DNA from: Levilinea saccharolytica
GTDB taxonomy: Bacteria; Chloroflexota; Anaerolineae; Anaerolineales; Anaerolineaceae
Length of the DNA stretch: 64,000 bases
Direction of reading: 5' to 3'
NCBI RefSeq assembly: GCF_001306035.1
Contig: NZ_LGCM01000065.1
Coordinates: forward strand, 1 to 64,000
In this document: positions 41,830 to 50,114 of the stretch, piece by piece
How the letters are laid out: every line of letters begins with the position of its first letter
Numbering within the stretch: the stretch's first letter is position 1
Program-made: the position numbers and the translations under genes
Notes under the pieces: generated by a model
Seen by the model: the letters and a program-made list of their open reading frames with translations, nothing else
What the model was told of the DNA's origin: nothing
The model's database searches: none

Positions 41830-43476
41830 CTATCTGTAGATTTCAAAGAATTTGGTTTCTTCCACCTTTGTGAAATGCTCACGGACATACGCCACCACCG
41901 TATACGAATCACTCAGTGGCACAAATCCATCTGCTAAGGCATTGGCTTCATACTTTTGAACAATGATGACATTGGTATCCCGAATGTCCTCCATCTTTTG
42001 GGTTACACGATTGACCAGTTCTTGTGTGTTTAATTCTGTGCCTTGCGGCCAATCAATCGGAAGGGGATTAACCATTTCGGATTTCACCCAATAGCCAGGG
42101 CAATCTGGAATAATTGCATAGGTTTTCCCGAGGCTATTTGCAATGGCGGCTGAATTTTTCAGATCCACCAGGAATTCATACGTGTTTTGATTCGTCCTGA
42201 TCCATTTACCACCATCAAGCGTTCCGTCCAATGCGCTTGCTAAGTTTGGAGCGGCCTGCTCTCGGTAGATGTTATTCATTCTTACCCACCAAAACGACTG
42301 TAGGAATACTACTGTGAGAATGACCAGCGCCCCGATGTAAACTTTCTTGCTGACTATTCGGAGAATCTCGATGTAGGTATACATAAGTAACCAGGCCAAC
42401 AACGGACCTGAAAAAAGGGCGGGAAAATTGTAGCCAATGGATAAAGAAGCATTCCACGCAGTGATTAACACTAGCAATCCAATACGAAATTTGTCAGGAC
42501 GTTGTCTTGTGATCTCTCTTAACGGGTATCCAACAATGCCCAATACCAGCCCGAAAAGGCCAAAAGACCAGGAAAGAAAGCCTTTTCCAATGACAAAGGT
42601 CATTGTGATCCCCAATAGCGGAAGCAGTGACAGCAATAACAAACCAAGCCATTTTTTGGTATCTTTGCTGAACAGTACGATCGATGAGGTGTTTGCTGCA
42701 ATGAGATACGCTGCGAAGTAACCCGCAAGTACCCCCAGCAGCAGCTCACGATTGAGGTAAGCTATTAATCCAACGGAGAGGAACCCTTTCTGAGAGGTTA
42801 ATTGTGCAATGGCATCTGGAAGTGCATTTGTAAAAAGCAGGAAAAAAACATATAGAAGCCCTGGGAATAGAATAGCTAGCCAGTACTTGATGCTCCGCCA
42901 GTCTCTTAACACCAGCAAGGTCAGGGGAGCCCCAAAAATAAAGCTCTGCTTACACAAGTAAGCTGTACTGATGAGGAAGTATCCGATGAGCTTATGGGTG
43001 GGCTTGTCCGTGTCACAGAGAAGAAGCCCGATGGACAACAGAAATAGACCATCGATTGTATGCCAGGCCATAATTGGGAACGTGTGGGCCGAAGCAGCAA
43101 AAGCAATGAGTGCTATACAAATCTTTTCTACAAGCCCAAGCGTTTGCTTGAGTCCTTTTTCGATCAGTGAAACCCAAATCCAAACGATGCAAGCCAGCTG
43201 AAACCATACAAAGAATCTGGAGATCCAATAAGTGAAATCTCCACCCCAAAGAACAAACGGCACGTGCAGAAGCGGCGATAAAAACGGACGAATGATAATA
43301 AAATCACGATGTGGGACCTGACCTTCTAGAATGCGTCTCGAGTACGCCAGGTTGAAGCCGTCATCGGTCGGATTAAAACCAAGCGATGAAAATGTCCAAT
43401 GAGCAATCACAGGGACGAGGACTAAAAAAGCAATGGTGACCAGAACACTCTTAGAAAGTCGTTGGAATGGGTTCAT
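41830..43476 (-). CDS. Polytopic membrane glycosyltransferase-like protein (GT-C type)
   Basis: The 548-residue protein has about eleven hydrophobic segments in the first 400 residues, then a soluble C-terminal domain of about 150 residues. Its first loop reads FNPTDDGFNLAYSRRILEGQVPHRDFI, the acidic-pair loop of lipid-linked sugar glycosyltransferases such as GT39 and relatives. It most likely moves a sugar from a lipid carrier to a surface acceptor. It is markedly AT-rich against its neighbours and is flanked on both sides by dispersed palindromes, suggesting acquisition. No close operon partner is seen. Confidence 0.68.
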   Translation of the reverse strand: MNPFQRLSKSVLVTIAFLVLVPVIAHWTFSSLGFNPTDDGFNLAYSRRILEGQVPHRDFIIIRPFLSPLLHVPFVLWGGDFTYWISRFFVWFQLACIVWIWVSLIEKGLKQTLGLVEKICIALIAFAASAHTFPIMAWHTIDGLFLLSIGLLLCDTDKPTHKLIGYFLISTAYLCKQSFIFGAPLTLLVLRDWRSIKYWLAILFPGLLYVFFLLFTNALPDAIAQLTSQKGFLSVGLIAYLNRELLLGVLAGYFAAYLIAANTSSIVLFSKDTKKWLGLLLLSLLPLLGITMTFVIGKGFLSWSFGLFGLVLGIVGYPLREITRQRPDKFRIGLLVLITAWNASLSIGYNFPALFSGPLLAWLLMYTYIEILRIVSKKVYIGALVILTVVFLQSFWWVRMNNIYREQAAPNLASALDGTLDGGKWIRTNQNTYEFLVDLKNSAAIANSLGKTYAIIPDCPGYWVKSEMVNPLPIDWPQGTELNTQELVNRVTQKMEDIRDTNVIIVQKYEANALADGFVPLSDSYTVVAYVREHFTKVEETKFFEIYR

Positions 43477-43822
43477 TAGGATTTCGTTCCAATTTGAACG
43501 AAGTTCTCTGAGAAAACGTTAGAGGTGAATTGGAAGATCAGGCACAACAAACGATTACTCTTGTGAGCGAGTCTGGGTGAATTGTACAGCCAAGAAGCCA
43601 ATCGTGGCAAGCGGGACGGTCAACCCTGTGTCAGTGCCCTCGCAGTTCGAGGGCGTGACCCTACCAGGCGTATCCACCGTTCAAAGGCATGGATTTTTCA
43701 CCGCTAAGGGACGAAGGACGCGAGACGAAGGTGAACGAACCCTACCCATCTTTGCGTCCTTGGCGCCTCCGCGGTTTAATGCCCCACAGCTCTGCACCCT
43801 TGGCGCGCAGATTGCTTCTCCC
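43477..43822. repeat. Intergenic dispersed-repeat region
   Basis: No gene is visible. A hairpin unit CCCTCGCAGTTCGAGGG lies at 43637, followed by CGTGACCCTACC. At 43754-43785 is CTTTGCGTCCTTGGCGCC with CTCCGCGGTT, a dispersed motif found again near 48070 and 48190. CGCGCAGATTGCTTCTCC at 43805 resembles part of the element at 41448. Confidence 0.65.
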
Positions 43823-44440
43823 TTACTGCTCCGCGGCCGGCTTTTTACGGGTGCGTTCGTAGTGACGGCGGGCCTTTTCGCGGTTGCCGCAGATCTTCAT
43901 ATTGCACCAGCGGCGCTTGCCGTTGCGGCTGGTATCCAGGAACAGCCAGTAGCAGCCGTCACATTCGCGGATGCGCCCCGCCTGGTCTGAGGTCAGCAAT
44001 TCCGCGGCAGCCAGGGCCAGCGGATAGCGCATCCAGTCCAGCGAAGCGGCGGGCAGATCCCATTCCCAGCGCGCGCCTTCGGGCTCGGCGGCGGCCAGCC
44101 GGCGCTGCCCAAGGGCCTCCTGCAAGTGGCGGTTCAGCACCGCCAGGTGCTCCGCACCCAGGGGCTGTTTGCGCGCCGCGGCGGTGAACAGGCCAAAACA
44201 AGCATCGCGCAGGTCATTGATCTGTTCCAGCGCGGCTTGCGCCCGGTCTGGGTGCTCTTCGGCGGCCTTCAGCAGGCTGCTGGCCTGCTCGTCATTCAGC
44301 ACGTCCAGGTGGCGCAGCCAGTGCACCACGTAGGGATACTCGGTGAAGAGGTCATGGGGCGCTGCCGCCCGGGTGATCTTGCTGTTGGCAAAATCGAGGA
44401 TCATCAGCTCGCGGGGGATGAAGTCGTAGATATCGGCCAT
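43823..44440 (-). CDS. CGNR zinc finger (ABATE domain) transcriptional regulator
   Basis: The 205-residue protein has an N-terminal helical ABATE domain (DFANSKITRAAAPHDLF... to about residue 130) and a C-terminal CGNR zinc finger. The finger is IRECDGCYWLFLDTSRNGKRR then WCNMKICGNREKARRHYER. Four Cys are in the order CxxC...CxxxxC, with the CGNR word present. These proteins are thought to be DNA-binding regulators, often next to efflux or redox genes. Its promoter overlaps the divergent promoter of the DUF4386-oxidoreductase unit, so control of that unit is likely. Confidence 0.88.
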   Translation of the reverse strand: MADIYDFIPRELMILDFANSKITRAAAPHDLFTEYPYVVHWLRHLDVLNDEQASSLLKAAEEHPDRAQAALEQINDLRDACFGLFTAAARKQPLGAEHLAVLNRHLQEALGQRRLAAAEPEGARWEWDLPAASLDWMRYPLALAAAELLTSDQAGRIRECDGCYWLFLDTSRNGKRRWCNMKICGNREKARRHYERTRKKPAAEQ

Positions 44441-44450
44441 GGTGACTCTA

Positions 44451-44478
44451 ATTATAACCTATATTCAACCCTTGACAA
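44451..44478 (-). promoter_or_regulatory. Promoter of the CGNR regulator gene
   Basis: On the minus strand TTGTCA (44478-44473) and TATAAT (44456-44451) are 16 bases apart. The -35 overlaps the -35 of the divergent promoter. Confidence 0.65.
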
Positions 44479-44500
44479 GTTAGAAAATGCGGCGTATGAT
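44472..44500 (+). promoter_or_regulatory. Promoter of the DUF4386/oxidoreductase unit
   Basis: TTGACA (44472-44477) and TATGAT (44495-44500) are exactly 17 bases apart. The 240-base leader up to the start at 44738 contains no recognised riboswitch. It overlaps the divergent CGNR promoter at the -35 boxes. Confidence 0.8.
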
Positions 44501-44737
44501 ACTAACTAGTAAAACAAAAATACAGGTTAGAATTCCTCTTTATCCGTAACGCGACAATCAAATAGGCAACTCTGTAACCAAGGCGCAGATCCGCTGCAAA
44601 CTTGCGGCGCGGATGTTCCTATACGCGGATGTGTTTTCACTCTGCCGTACGAGACCGGTGGAAAGACGGACCGCCGGGCAGACCAGCCCTTGCGCGGCTC
44701 GCTAACCAAATTTTTCTGTTCTGTGAAGGAGATTGAA

Positions 44738-45448
44738 ATGAAAGTGATGCAAAAAACCGCCCGTCTGGCCGGGGGTCTGTACCTGATCTATATCCTGGTG
44801 ACGGTGCTGGCCAATGCCTTGGGCCGCAGCGCCATCATCGTTCCTGGCGACGCGGCACAGACGGCAGCGAATATCCTGGCGCACGAAGCTCAATTCCGCC
44901 TGGGGGTGGTGTTGGAGCTGGTTTCTTCTCTGCTCTTCATCCTGACCGCGCTGGCGCTCTACGCGCTGCTGCGGCCGGTGGGCAAGCACCTCAGCCTGTC
45001 TTTCCTGGTCTTGAACCTGGTGGGCGGCGCGGTGGTGACGGTCAGCGCGGTGTGCCTGTTCGCGGTGTTCCCCTTTGTGCATCAGGCGGCTTATTTGACG
45101 GATTTCTCCGCCGGGCAGCTCACCGGCCTGGCCCTGTTCTGGATCAAGCTGCGCGACATGCTCTTCGGCAGCGCGCAGTTGTTTTACGCCGCCTGGACTC
45201 TGCCGCTGGGGTACCTCATCTATAAATCCGGCTATCTGCCCCGCGCGCTGGGGGTGCTCTTGATGGCAGACTGCTTCGCGGTGATAGGGTGGTTCCTGCA
45301 ATCTTTCCTGGTGCCGAATTACACCCTGAGCATGAGCTACGGCTTTTTTGCGGTCAGTTTTTTGGCGGAAGTGGCGCTGACCCTGTGGCTGCTGATCAAG
45401 GGCGTGAACGCTGCGGGGTGGGAAAAACGCGCCGCGGCGGCCGCATAG
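44738..45448 (+). CDS. DUF4386 family membrane protein
   Basis: The 236-residue protein has six hydrophobic segments (about residues 8-30, 50-75, 85-105, 125-150, 165-185, 195-225). It begins ARLAGGLYLIYILVTVLANALGR, the usual DUF4386 start, and contains LGVLLMADCFAVIGWF in the last third. The family is found in Chloroflexota, Bacteroidota and Actinobacteria near small-molecule resistance or redox genes; its function is unknown. AAGGAGATTGAA precedes the ATG. The oxidoreductase follows after 42 bases. Confidence 0.8.
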   Translation: MKVMQKTARLAGGLYLIYILVTVLANALGRSAIIVPGDAAQTAANILAHEAQFRLGVVLELVSSLLFILTALALYALLRPVGKHLSLSFLVLNLVGGAVVTVSAVCLFAVFPFVHQAAYLTDFSAGQLTGLALFWIKLRDMLFGSAQLFYAAWTLPLGYLIYKSGYLPRALGVLLMADCFAVIGWFLQSFLVPNYTLSMSYGFFAVSFLAEVALTLWLLIKGVNAAGWEKRAAAAA

Positions 45449-45490
45449 GCGGCGAAAAAAGAAACGGATATGGAGTCAAAAGGAGCAAGA

Positions 45491-46510
45491 ATGAAAGCAG
45501 TTGTGTATACCGAATACGGCACGCCCGACGTGCTGCACACGGCGGAGATCGAGAAGCCGGCCGTCAAAGAAAATGAGATCCTGGTGCGCGTGCGCGCCAC
45601 CAGCGTCAACTTTGGAGACTTGATGGCGCGCAATTTTAAGGCTGTCACACCCAGCCGGTTCAACATGATCGGGATGCTGTGGCTGGCGGCGCGGGTGATG
45701 ATGGGCTGGAACCGGCCGCGCGCCCAGGTGCTGGGCAGCGAATTTTCGGGGGTGGTGGCGGAAGTGGGCGCGCAGGTGACGAAATTCAAGCCCGGCGACG
45801 CGGTCTTTGGCTATGTCGGCAGCACCTTTGGCGCCTATGCCGAATTCCTGTGCCTGCCCGAAAACGGCGCGGTGGCGCTGAAGCCTGACCATTTGAGCTT
45901 TGAAGAAGCTGCGGCGATCCCCTACGGGGCGATCATGGCTTACAACCTGCTGAAGCTGGTGGAGATCCAACCGGGCGATCAGGTGCTGATCAACGGCGCC
46001 AGCGGGGCAATTGGCTCGGCGGCGGTGCAGCTGGCCAAACTGCGCGGAGCGGTGGTCACCGGCGTATGCAGCACAGGGCGCATGGAAGCCGTGCGGGCGC
46101 TGGGCGCGGATCATGTGGTGGATTACACCCGCGAGGATTTTACCCAACGCGGTCAGCGGTACGATCTGATCCTGGATATCCTGCGCAAAGGCTCCCCGGC
46201 CAAATTCAGGGGCGCGCTAACGCCGAAGGGTGTGCTGCTGTATGCCAGCTTCAAACAGCGGGAGCTGCTGGAGATGCTGCGCACGCGCCGCAGCAGCGGT
46301 CAGCGGGTGATCTGTAAGCTGGTGCCGGAAAATCAGGAGACCCTGAACGCCGTGCGCGACCTGATCGCCGCCGGTAAGCTCAAAGTGGGCCTGGACCGGC
46401 GCTTTACCCTGGAGCAGGCCGCCGAAGCGCACCGCTACGCCGAGAGCGGGCAGAAGAAAGGCGCTGTGGTCCTGACCCTTCCCCAGGCTGCCCCTTCGGG
46501 GGCAGCCTAG
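45491..46510 (+). CDS. Medium-chain NAD(P)-dependent alcohol dehydrogenase/quinone reductase family
   Basis: The 339-residue MDR protein starts MKAVVYTEYGTPDVLHTAE and has the GroES-like fold. LGSEFSGVVAEVGAQVTKFKPGD marks the domain end, and the nucleotide fold INGASGAIGSAAVQLAKLRGA carries the AxxGxxG type motif. No catalytic or structural zinc-binding Cys cluster is evident, so it belongs to the zinc-independent quinone oxidoreductase-like branch. Cofactor and substrate are unknown. With DUF4386 and CGNR it forms a compact module, often seen in stress-responsive loci. Confidence 0.82.
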   Translation: MKAVVYTEYGTPDVLHTAEIEKPAVKENEILVRVRATSVNFGDLMARNFKAVTPSRFNMIGMLWLAARVMMGWNRPRAQVLGSEFSGVVAEVGAQVTKFKPGDAVFGYVGSTFGAYAEFLCLPENGAVALKPDHLSFEEAAAIPYGAIMAYNLLKLVEIQPGDQVLINGASGAIGSAAVQLAKLRGAVVTGVCSTGRMEAVRALGADHVVDYTREDFTQRGQRYDLILDILRKGSPAKFRGALTPKGVLLYASFKQRELLEMLRTRRSSGQRVICKLVPENQETLNAVRDLIAAGKLKVGLDRRFTLEQAAEAHRYAESGQKKGAVVLTLPQAAPSGAA

Positions 46511-46526
46511 AGCGAGGCGGTGCTGC

Positions 46527-47114
46527 ATGAAGACAAAACGATGGGTCACTTGCTGGATGCTCTCGTTCGTGCTGGCGCTGGCGGCCTGCGCCGCCCCGCC
46601 GCCTGAAACCAACCTGGCCAACCCGGCCTCGGTCTATTGCCGGGAACAGGGCAACACCCTGGAGATAGGCACGGCCGAAGACGGCAGCCAGAGTGGGGTG
46701 TGCATCTTCCCCGACGGCAGCCGCTGTGATGAGTGGGCCTATTTCCGCGGGGAGTGCGGGCCGGGCGCCGCAACGCCCACCGCGTCCCCTGAACCGAATG
46801 ACGCGCCGACCGCTGCCCCCAGTGACGGCGCGGGCGGGGCCATCCCGCCGGGCACCTCTGAAGCGGTCAGCGACTGGTGGGGAACCATCACCGCCAACCC
46901 GCCCGGCGCGCAGTTTGACGATGTCTTTGAGCGCCAGGACCTCGGCCAGGTGATCCTGTACGGTATTGACGCCAGCGACCCGGCGATCAAGACGCAGATC
47001 GAGGAGCTGCGCGGCAGCGGCAAGATCGTTCACCTGTACGGCTGGCTGTTCAGCAACGTGCCCGACACCAACGGCTCGCAGATCCAGGTAGAGCGCATTG
47101 AAGTTGAAGAATAA
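46527..47114 (+). CDS. DUF333 lipoprotein
   Basis: The 195-residue protein has a signal peptide with lipobox ALAACAAP (Cys about residue 21). The DUF333 domain reads NPASVYCREQGNTLEIG, SGVCIFPDGSRCDEWAYFRGEC, with three spaced Cys. A Pro/Thr/Ala-rich linker (residues 75-110) leads to a C-terminal OB-like stretch (GKIVHLYGWLFSNVPDTNGSQIQVE) similar to small Chloroflexota surface domains. A role as an anchored putative inhibitor or ligand binder is a guess. It follows the oxidoreductase by 16 bases; the DUF3795 gene follows it by 25. Confidence 0.72.
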   Translation: MKTKRWVTCWMLSFVLALAACAAPPPETNLANPASVYCREQGNTLEIGTAEDGSQSGVCIFPDGSRCDEWAYFRGECGPGAATPTASPEPNDAPTAAPSDGAGGAIPPGTSEAVSDWWGTITANPPGAQFDDVFERQDLGQVILYGIDASDPAIKTQIEELRGSGKIVHLYGWLFSNVPDTNGSQIQVERIEVEE

Positions 47115-47139
47115 CTCCTCACTTTTGGGAGGTAAAACG

Positions 47140-47580
47140 ATGGAAGCGATATTGCACGCTTACTGCGGGCTGTACTGTGGGGCCTGCCCAGTTTTGCAGC
47201 AAACCCTGGCGGGGGAGGGGGAACAGCGCTGCCTGGGCTGCAAGAGCGAGCTGAACGCCGGGTACTGCGCCGACTGTGCGCTGAAGGCCTGCGCCGTGGA
47301 AAAGGGGATCGCTTTTTGCGGCGAATGCGGCGAGCTGCGCGGCTGCGCGTTGATGGCGAAGTTCGCCGCGGATACCACCTGGCTCAACCAGCGCGGGGTG
47401 CTGCTGAACCTGGAAACGATTCAGCGCGGCGGCCTGACGCGCTGGCTGGAGGAGCAGGCTGGGTGTTGGCGCTGCCCTGGCTGCGGGCGGCCGCACACCT
47501 GGTGGGATGAAACCTGCCCGCACTGCGGGCAGGCGGTGATGAGCTGCCGGGCAGAGATGCAAGCCAACGAGGGTGAATGA
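47140..47580 (+). CDS. Cys-rich DUF3795 protein
   Basis: The 146-residue protein carries many Cys pairs: AYCGLYCGACPV at the N-terminus, CLGCKSELNAGYCADCALKAC, FCGECGELRGC, and a C-terminal ribbon WRCPGCGRPHTWWDETCPHCG. The first blocks match DUF3795, probably a metal-binding fold; the end is a typical zinc ribbon. Function is unknown. The start at 47140 follows GGGAGGTAAAACG. Its stop overlaps the next start as ATGA. Confidence 0.8.
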   Translation: MEAILHAYCGLYCGACPVLQQTLAGEGEQRCLGCKSELNAGYCADCALKACAVEKGIAFCGECGELRGCALMAKFAADTTWLNQRGVLLNLETIQRGGLTRWLEEQAGCWRCPGCGRPHTWWDETCPHCGQAVMSCRAEMQANEGE

Positions 47581-47993
47581 ACGCAGTTAAAGTTTTGGTC
47601 ACCTTCGGCAGCAGCGCCTCGATTGCTTTTGGCATCTGGCACTTCTTCGTGCCGAGAGCGTGGAAGTGGTACAGCTATATCCACCCCAGCGCGGCGGAGC
47701 TGGTCACCGCGGTGCGGGCGGTCAATGTGTTCTTCTCGCTCTCGCTGGTGCTCTTTGGGGTGATGAACCTGCTGTTTATCTTCGGCGGGCGCGCCAACCG
47801 CTACGCGGTGGTGGTGCTGCTGGCGGCCACCTGCATTTTGTGGCTGACGCGGGTGGTTATGCAGGCGGTCTACCCGCAGGGCAGCCTGTACCCCGGCCTG
47901 CAGTACGGCATGCTGGCAGCCTTCCTGCTGGTTTGGCTGGCCTACACCGCCGCCCTGGTGCTGGAAGTGCTGCGGGTGCCGGCTGCGGGTTAG
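47577..47993 (+). CDS. Small four-helix membrane protein
   Basis: The 138-residue protein has four hydrophobic segments (about residues 5-22, 45-68, 75-97, 108-132) and a short loop HFFVPRAWKWYSYIHPSAAEL. I recognise no named family beyond small membrane proteins similar to DoxX/DUF-type tetraspanners. Its ATG overlaps the DUF3795 stop, so the two are translationally coupled and perhaps act together. Confidence 0.68.
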   Translation: MNAVKVLVTFGSSASIAFGIWHFFVPRAWKWYSYIHPSAAELVTAVRAVNVFFSLSLVLFGVMNLLFIFGGRANRYAVVVLLAATCILWLTRVVMQAVYPQGSLYPGLQYGMLAAFLLVWLAYTAALVLEVLRVPAAG

Positions 47994-48029
47994 CCCGCGC
48001 GTGTCTTAGAAGAGGGGGCTGCTGAAAAT

Positions 48030-48215
48030 ATAAGGGTGCGTTCAGGTTCAACGAACGCACGCCCCTACCTGGTGTCCTTGGCGTCTTCGCGGTTCAAACA
48101 CAATGTGGGAATGAGCACATGGGGCACGGGCCTAAAACCGCCCGTGCCCTCGTACTTCGAGGGCGTGCCCCCACATTGCGCCCTTCGCGCCTTGGCGTCT
48201 TGGTGGTTCATACCC
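48030..48215. repeat. Dispersed palindromic repeats in the gap before the glycosyltransferase gene
   Basis: GTTCGTTGAACCTGAAC-like inverted pieces with ACGCCCCTACC sit at 48036-48069. CCTTGGCGTCTTCGCGGTT lies at 48078, GCCCGTGCCCTCGTACTTC with GAGGGCGTGCC at 48140-48172, and CGCCTTGGCGTCTTGGTGGTT at 48189. They belong to the same families as the repeats at 41.5 and 43.6-43.8 kb. The whole gap 47994-48366 holds no gene I can support. Confidence 0.65.
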
Positions 48216-48366
48216 CACAGCGCAATTTGGGTACGCCTCTGTACTGGATGAAACGGGGCATCAAACCCAGGGGTAAAAGCGGCGGTGCTGCCCGTGATTT
48301 TGACCTATACTTAACCCATCCACCTGCGTGTGGGGGAGCAGGAATCACGGCCAACGAGGTGCGCGG

Positions 48367-49464
48367 ATGCGTGTGGGATTGGTGATCTACGGTAGCCTGA
48401 ACACCCTCTCCGGCGGATATCTGTACGACCGGATGCTGGTGGAGAATCTGGCCCGCGCCGGGCACAGTGTGGAGATCGTCTCTCTGCCCTGGCGCGGCTA
48501 CGCGGCCCATCTGACCGACAATTTTTCCAGCGAGGTGCGCCGCCTGCTCATGCGCAAACGCGTGGACGTCTGGCTGCAGGACGAGATGAACCACCCCTCC
48601 CTGTTCCGGCTGAACCGCGACCTTAGGCGCTTGGGCGGGCCGCCGCTGCTGTCCATCGTGCACCACCTGCGCAGCAGTGAAAATCACCCCGCGGTATGGA
48701 TGCCCCTCTACCGCGCCGTGGAGCGCGCTTACCTGCGCTCGGTGGACGGCTGGCTGTTTAACAGCCGCACCACGCGCCAGACGGTGGAAGCCCTCACCGG
48801 TCAGCGCCGCCCGGCGGCGGTGGCCACCCCCGGCGGCGACCGCCTGATGGGGGCCGTGCCTTTGGGGGAATCCGAAATTTCTTCGCGCTGTTATCAGGAT
48901 GGGCCGCTGCGCGTGCTCTTTGTGGGCAATTTGACCCCGCGCAAGGGTCTGCATTTCCTGCTGGACGCCCTGGGGCGCATCCCCAGCGCCAACTGGCAGC
49001 TGGATGTGGTGGGGCGTATGAACATGAAGCCCGCCTACACGCGCAGCCTGATGAAAACCCTGCAAGCCAGCCCGTGGAAAGAGCAGGTGCGTTTTCACGG
49101 GGCGCTGGATCAGGATGAGCTGAAGGCCGTGTACCGCAGCAGTCAGGTGCTGGCGGTGCCCTCTTCGTACGAGGGTTTTGGGATTGTGTATCTGGAGGGC
49201 TTTTCCTTCGGCCTGCCCGCGGTGGGCACCACCTACGGCGCGGCGGGCGAGGTGATCGGCAGCGGCGACAGCGGCCTGCTGATCCCCCCGGGGGACGCAC
49301 CGGGGCTGGCGGCGGGGTTGGCGCGTTTGGCTAACGATCGCGGACATCTCTTGACCCTCAGCCTGGGGGCGCGCCGCCGTTACCTGACCTTTCCGGGCTG
49401 GGAAGCCAGCATGAACGGCGCCCGCCTGTGGATCGAGAGCATGGCGGCAGGCGGGGGAGCCTAG
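48367..49464 (+). CDS. Glycosyltransferase family 4 protein
   Basis: The 365-residue GT-B enzyme starts MRVGLVIYGSLNTLSGGYLYD. The C-terminal domain shows RVLFVGNLTPRKGLHFLLDAL, the loop PSSYEGFGIVYLEGFSFGLP (with the E-x7-E pair of retaining GT4 enzymes) and GTTYGAAGEVIGSGDSGLL. It uses an unknown nucleotide sugar; the family assembles surface glycans or glycolipids. The start is preceded by CCAACGAGGTGCGCGG. A DUF123 gene follows after five bases. Confidence 0.87.
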   Translation: MRVGLVIYGSLNTLSGGYLYDRMLVENLARAGHSVEIVSLPWRGYAAHLTDNFSSEVRRLLMRKRVDVWLQDEMNHPSLFRLNRDLRRLGGPPLLSIVHHLRSSENHPAVWMPLYRAVERAYLRSVDGWLFNSRTTRQTVEALTGQRRPAAVATPGGDRLMGAVPLGESEISSRCYQDGPLRVLFVGNLTPRKGLHFLLDALGRIPSANWQLDVVGRMNMKPAYTRSLMKTLQASPWKEQVRFHGALDQDELKAVYRSSQVLAVPSSYEGFGIVYLEGFSFGLPAVGTTYGAAGEVIGSGDSGLLIPPGDAPGLAAGLARLANDRGHLLTLSLGARRRYLTFPGWEASMNGARLWIESMAAGGGA

Positions 49465-49469
49465 GCCGG

Positions 49470-49913
49470 GTGGAAGGCGACCTTTTTCCGGCCTGTGCCG
49501 GCAGCTACGCGCTGTGGTTCACCCTGGCGCAGCCCGCGGAGGGGCAGGTGGGGCGGCTGGGCTGGTGCGCCTTTCCGGCGGGCGATTATGTGTATCTGGG
49601 CAGCGCCCTGGGGCCAGGGGGCCTGCGCGGGCGCCTGGGGCGGCACCTGCGCCCGGTGCTGCGCCCGCACTGGCACATTGACGTGTTCCGCGCCTGGGCC
49701 GCGCTGAGCGGGGTGTCGTACCGCTGCGCCCCGCAGCGCCTGGAATGTGCGTGGGTGGGGCAGATGCTGGCCCTGGGGGCCGAGGCGGCGGTGCGCGGCT
49801 TTGGCGCCAGCGACTGCACGGCGGGCTGCCCGGCGCATTTGCTGCGGCTGCCGGAGGGGATGAGGCCGGAGGAGGGCGCGCACGCCCTGGGAGCGGCGTG
49901 GGTGGGGTGCTGA
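49470..49913 (+). CDS. DUF123 (GIY-YIG-like) protein
   Basis: The 147-residue protein matches DUF123: AGSYALWFTLAQPAEG, FPAGDYVYLGSALGPGGLRGRLGRHLR, HWHIDVFRAWA and ECAWVGQML...GFGASDCTAGCPAHLL. The fold is related to GIY-YIG nucleases, here with YVYLGSA and a downstream Arg, but catalytic competence is uncertain. Members occur alone or fused to endonuclease III. A GTG at 49470 is the start, with GGGGGAG upstream inside the glycosyltransferase end. Confidence 0.8.
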   Translation: MEGDLFPACAGSYALWFTLAQPAEGQVGRLGWCAFPAGDYVYLGSALGPGGLRGRLGRHLRPVLRPHWHIDVFRAWAALSGVSYRCAPQRLECAWVGQMLALGAEAAVRGFGASDCTAGCPAHLLRLPEGMRPEEGAHALGAAWVGC

Positions 49914-49934
49914 AGGATTTGCAACGGGGGACTA

Positions 49935-49963
49935 TTGACAATTCCCCGCCGCGCTCTTATACT
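49935..49963 (+). promoter_or_regulatory. Promoter of the thiamine operon
   Basis: TTGACA (49935-49940) and TATACT (49958-49963) are exactly 17 bases apart. Transcription would start about eight bases before the riboswitch. Confidence 0.88.
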
Positions 49964-49978
49964 GGCATTAACAACTGA

Positions 49979-50070
49979 ACACGGGGAGCCTGGTAGCCCA
50001 GGCTGAGAGGAAGGCGCCAGCCTTCGACCCAATGTACCTGATCCGGGTAATGCCGGCGGAGGGAAAGGAT
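49979..50070 (+). promoter_or_regulatory. TPP riboswitch (THI element)
   Basis: The conserved aptamer parts are ACGGGGAGCC (49981), GGCTGAGAGG (50001-50010), CCTTCGACCC, ACCTGATCCGGGTAATGCCG and GCGGAGGGA (50056-50064). They form the thiamine pyrophosphate three-way junction. TPP binding represses downstream expression. The downstream hairpin holds the ribosome binding site of thiN, giving both termination and translation control. Confidence 0.95.
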
Positions 50071-50086
50071 CCTGTCAACTTGTGCA

Positions 50087-50114
50087 ACCACCTTCGCCAG
50101 CGGAGGTGGTTTTT
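50087..50114 (+). terminator. Riboswitch expression platform: terminator that contains the thiN ribosome binding site
   Basis: ACCACCT (50087-50093) pairs with AGGTGGT (50104-50110), followed by TTTT. The 3' arm includes GGAGG (50102-50106), eight bases before the thiN ATG. The hairpin can therefore act as a terminator or hide the ribosome binding site. Confidence 0.75.
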
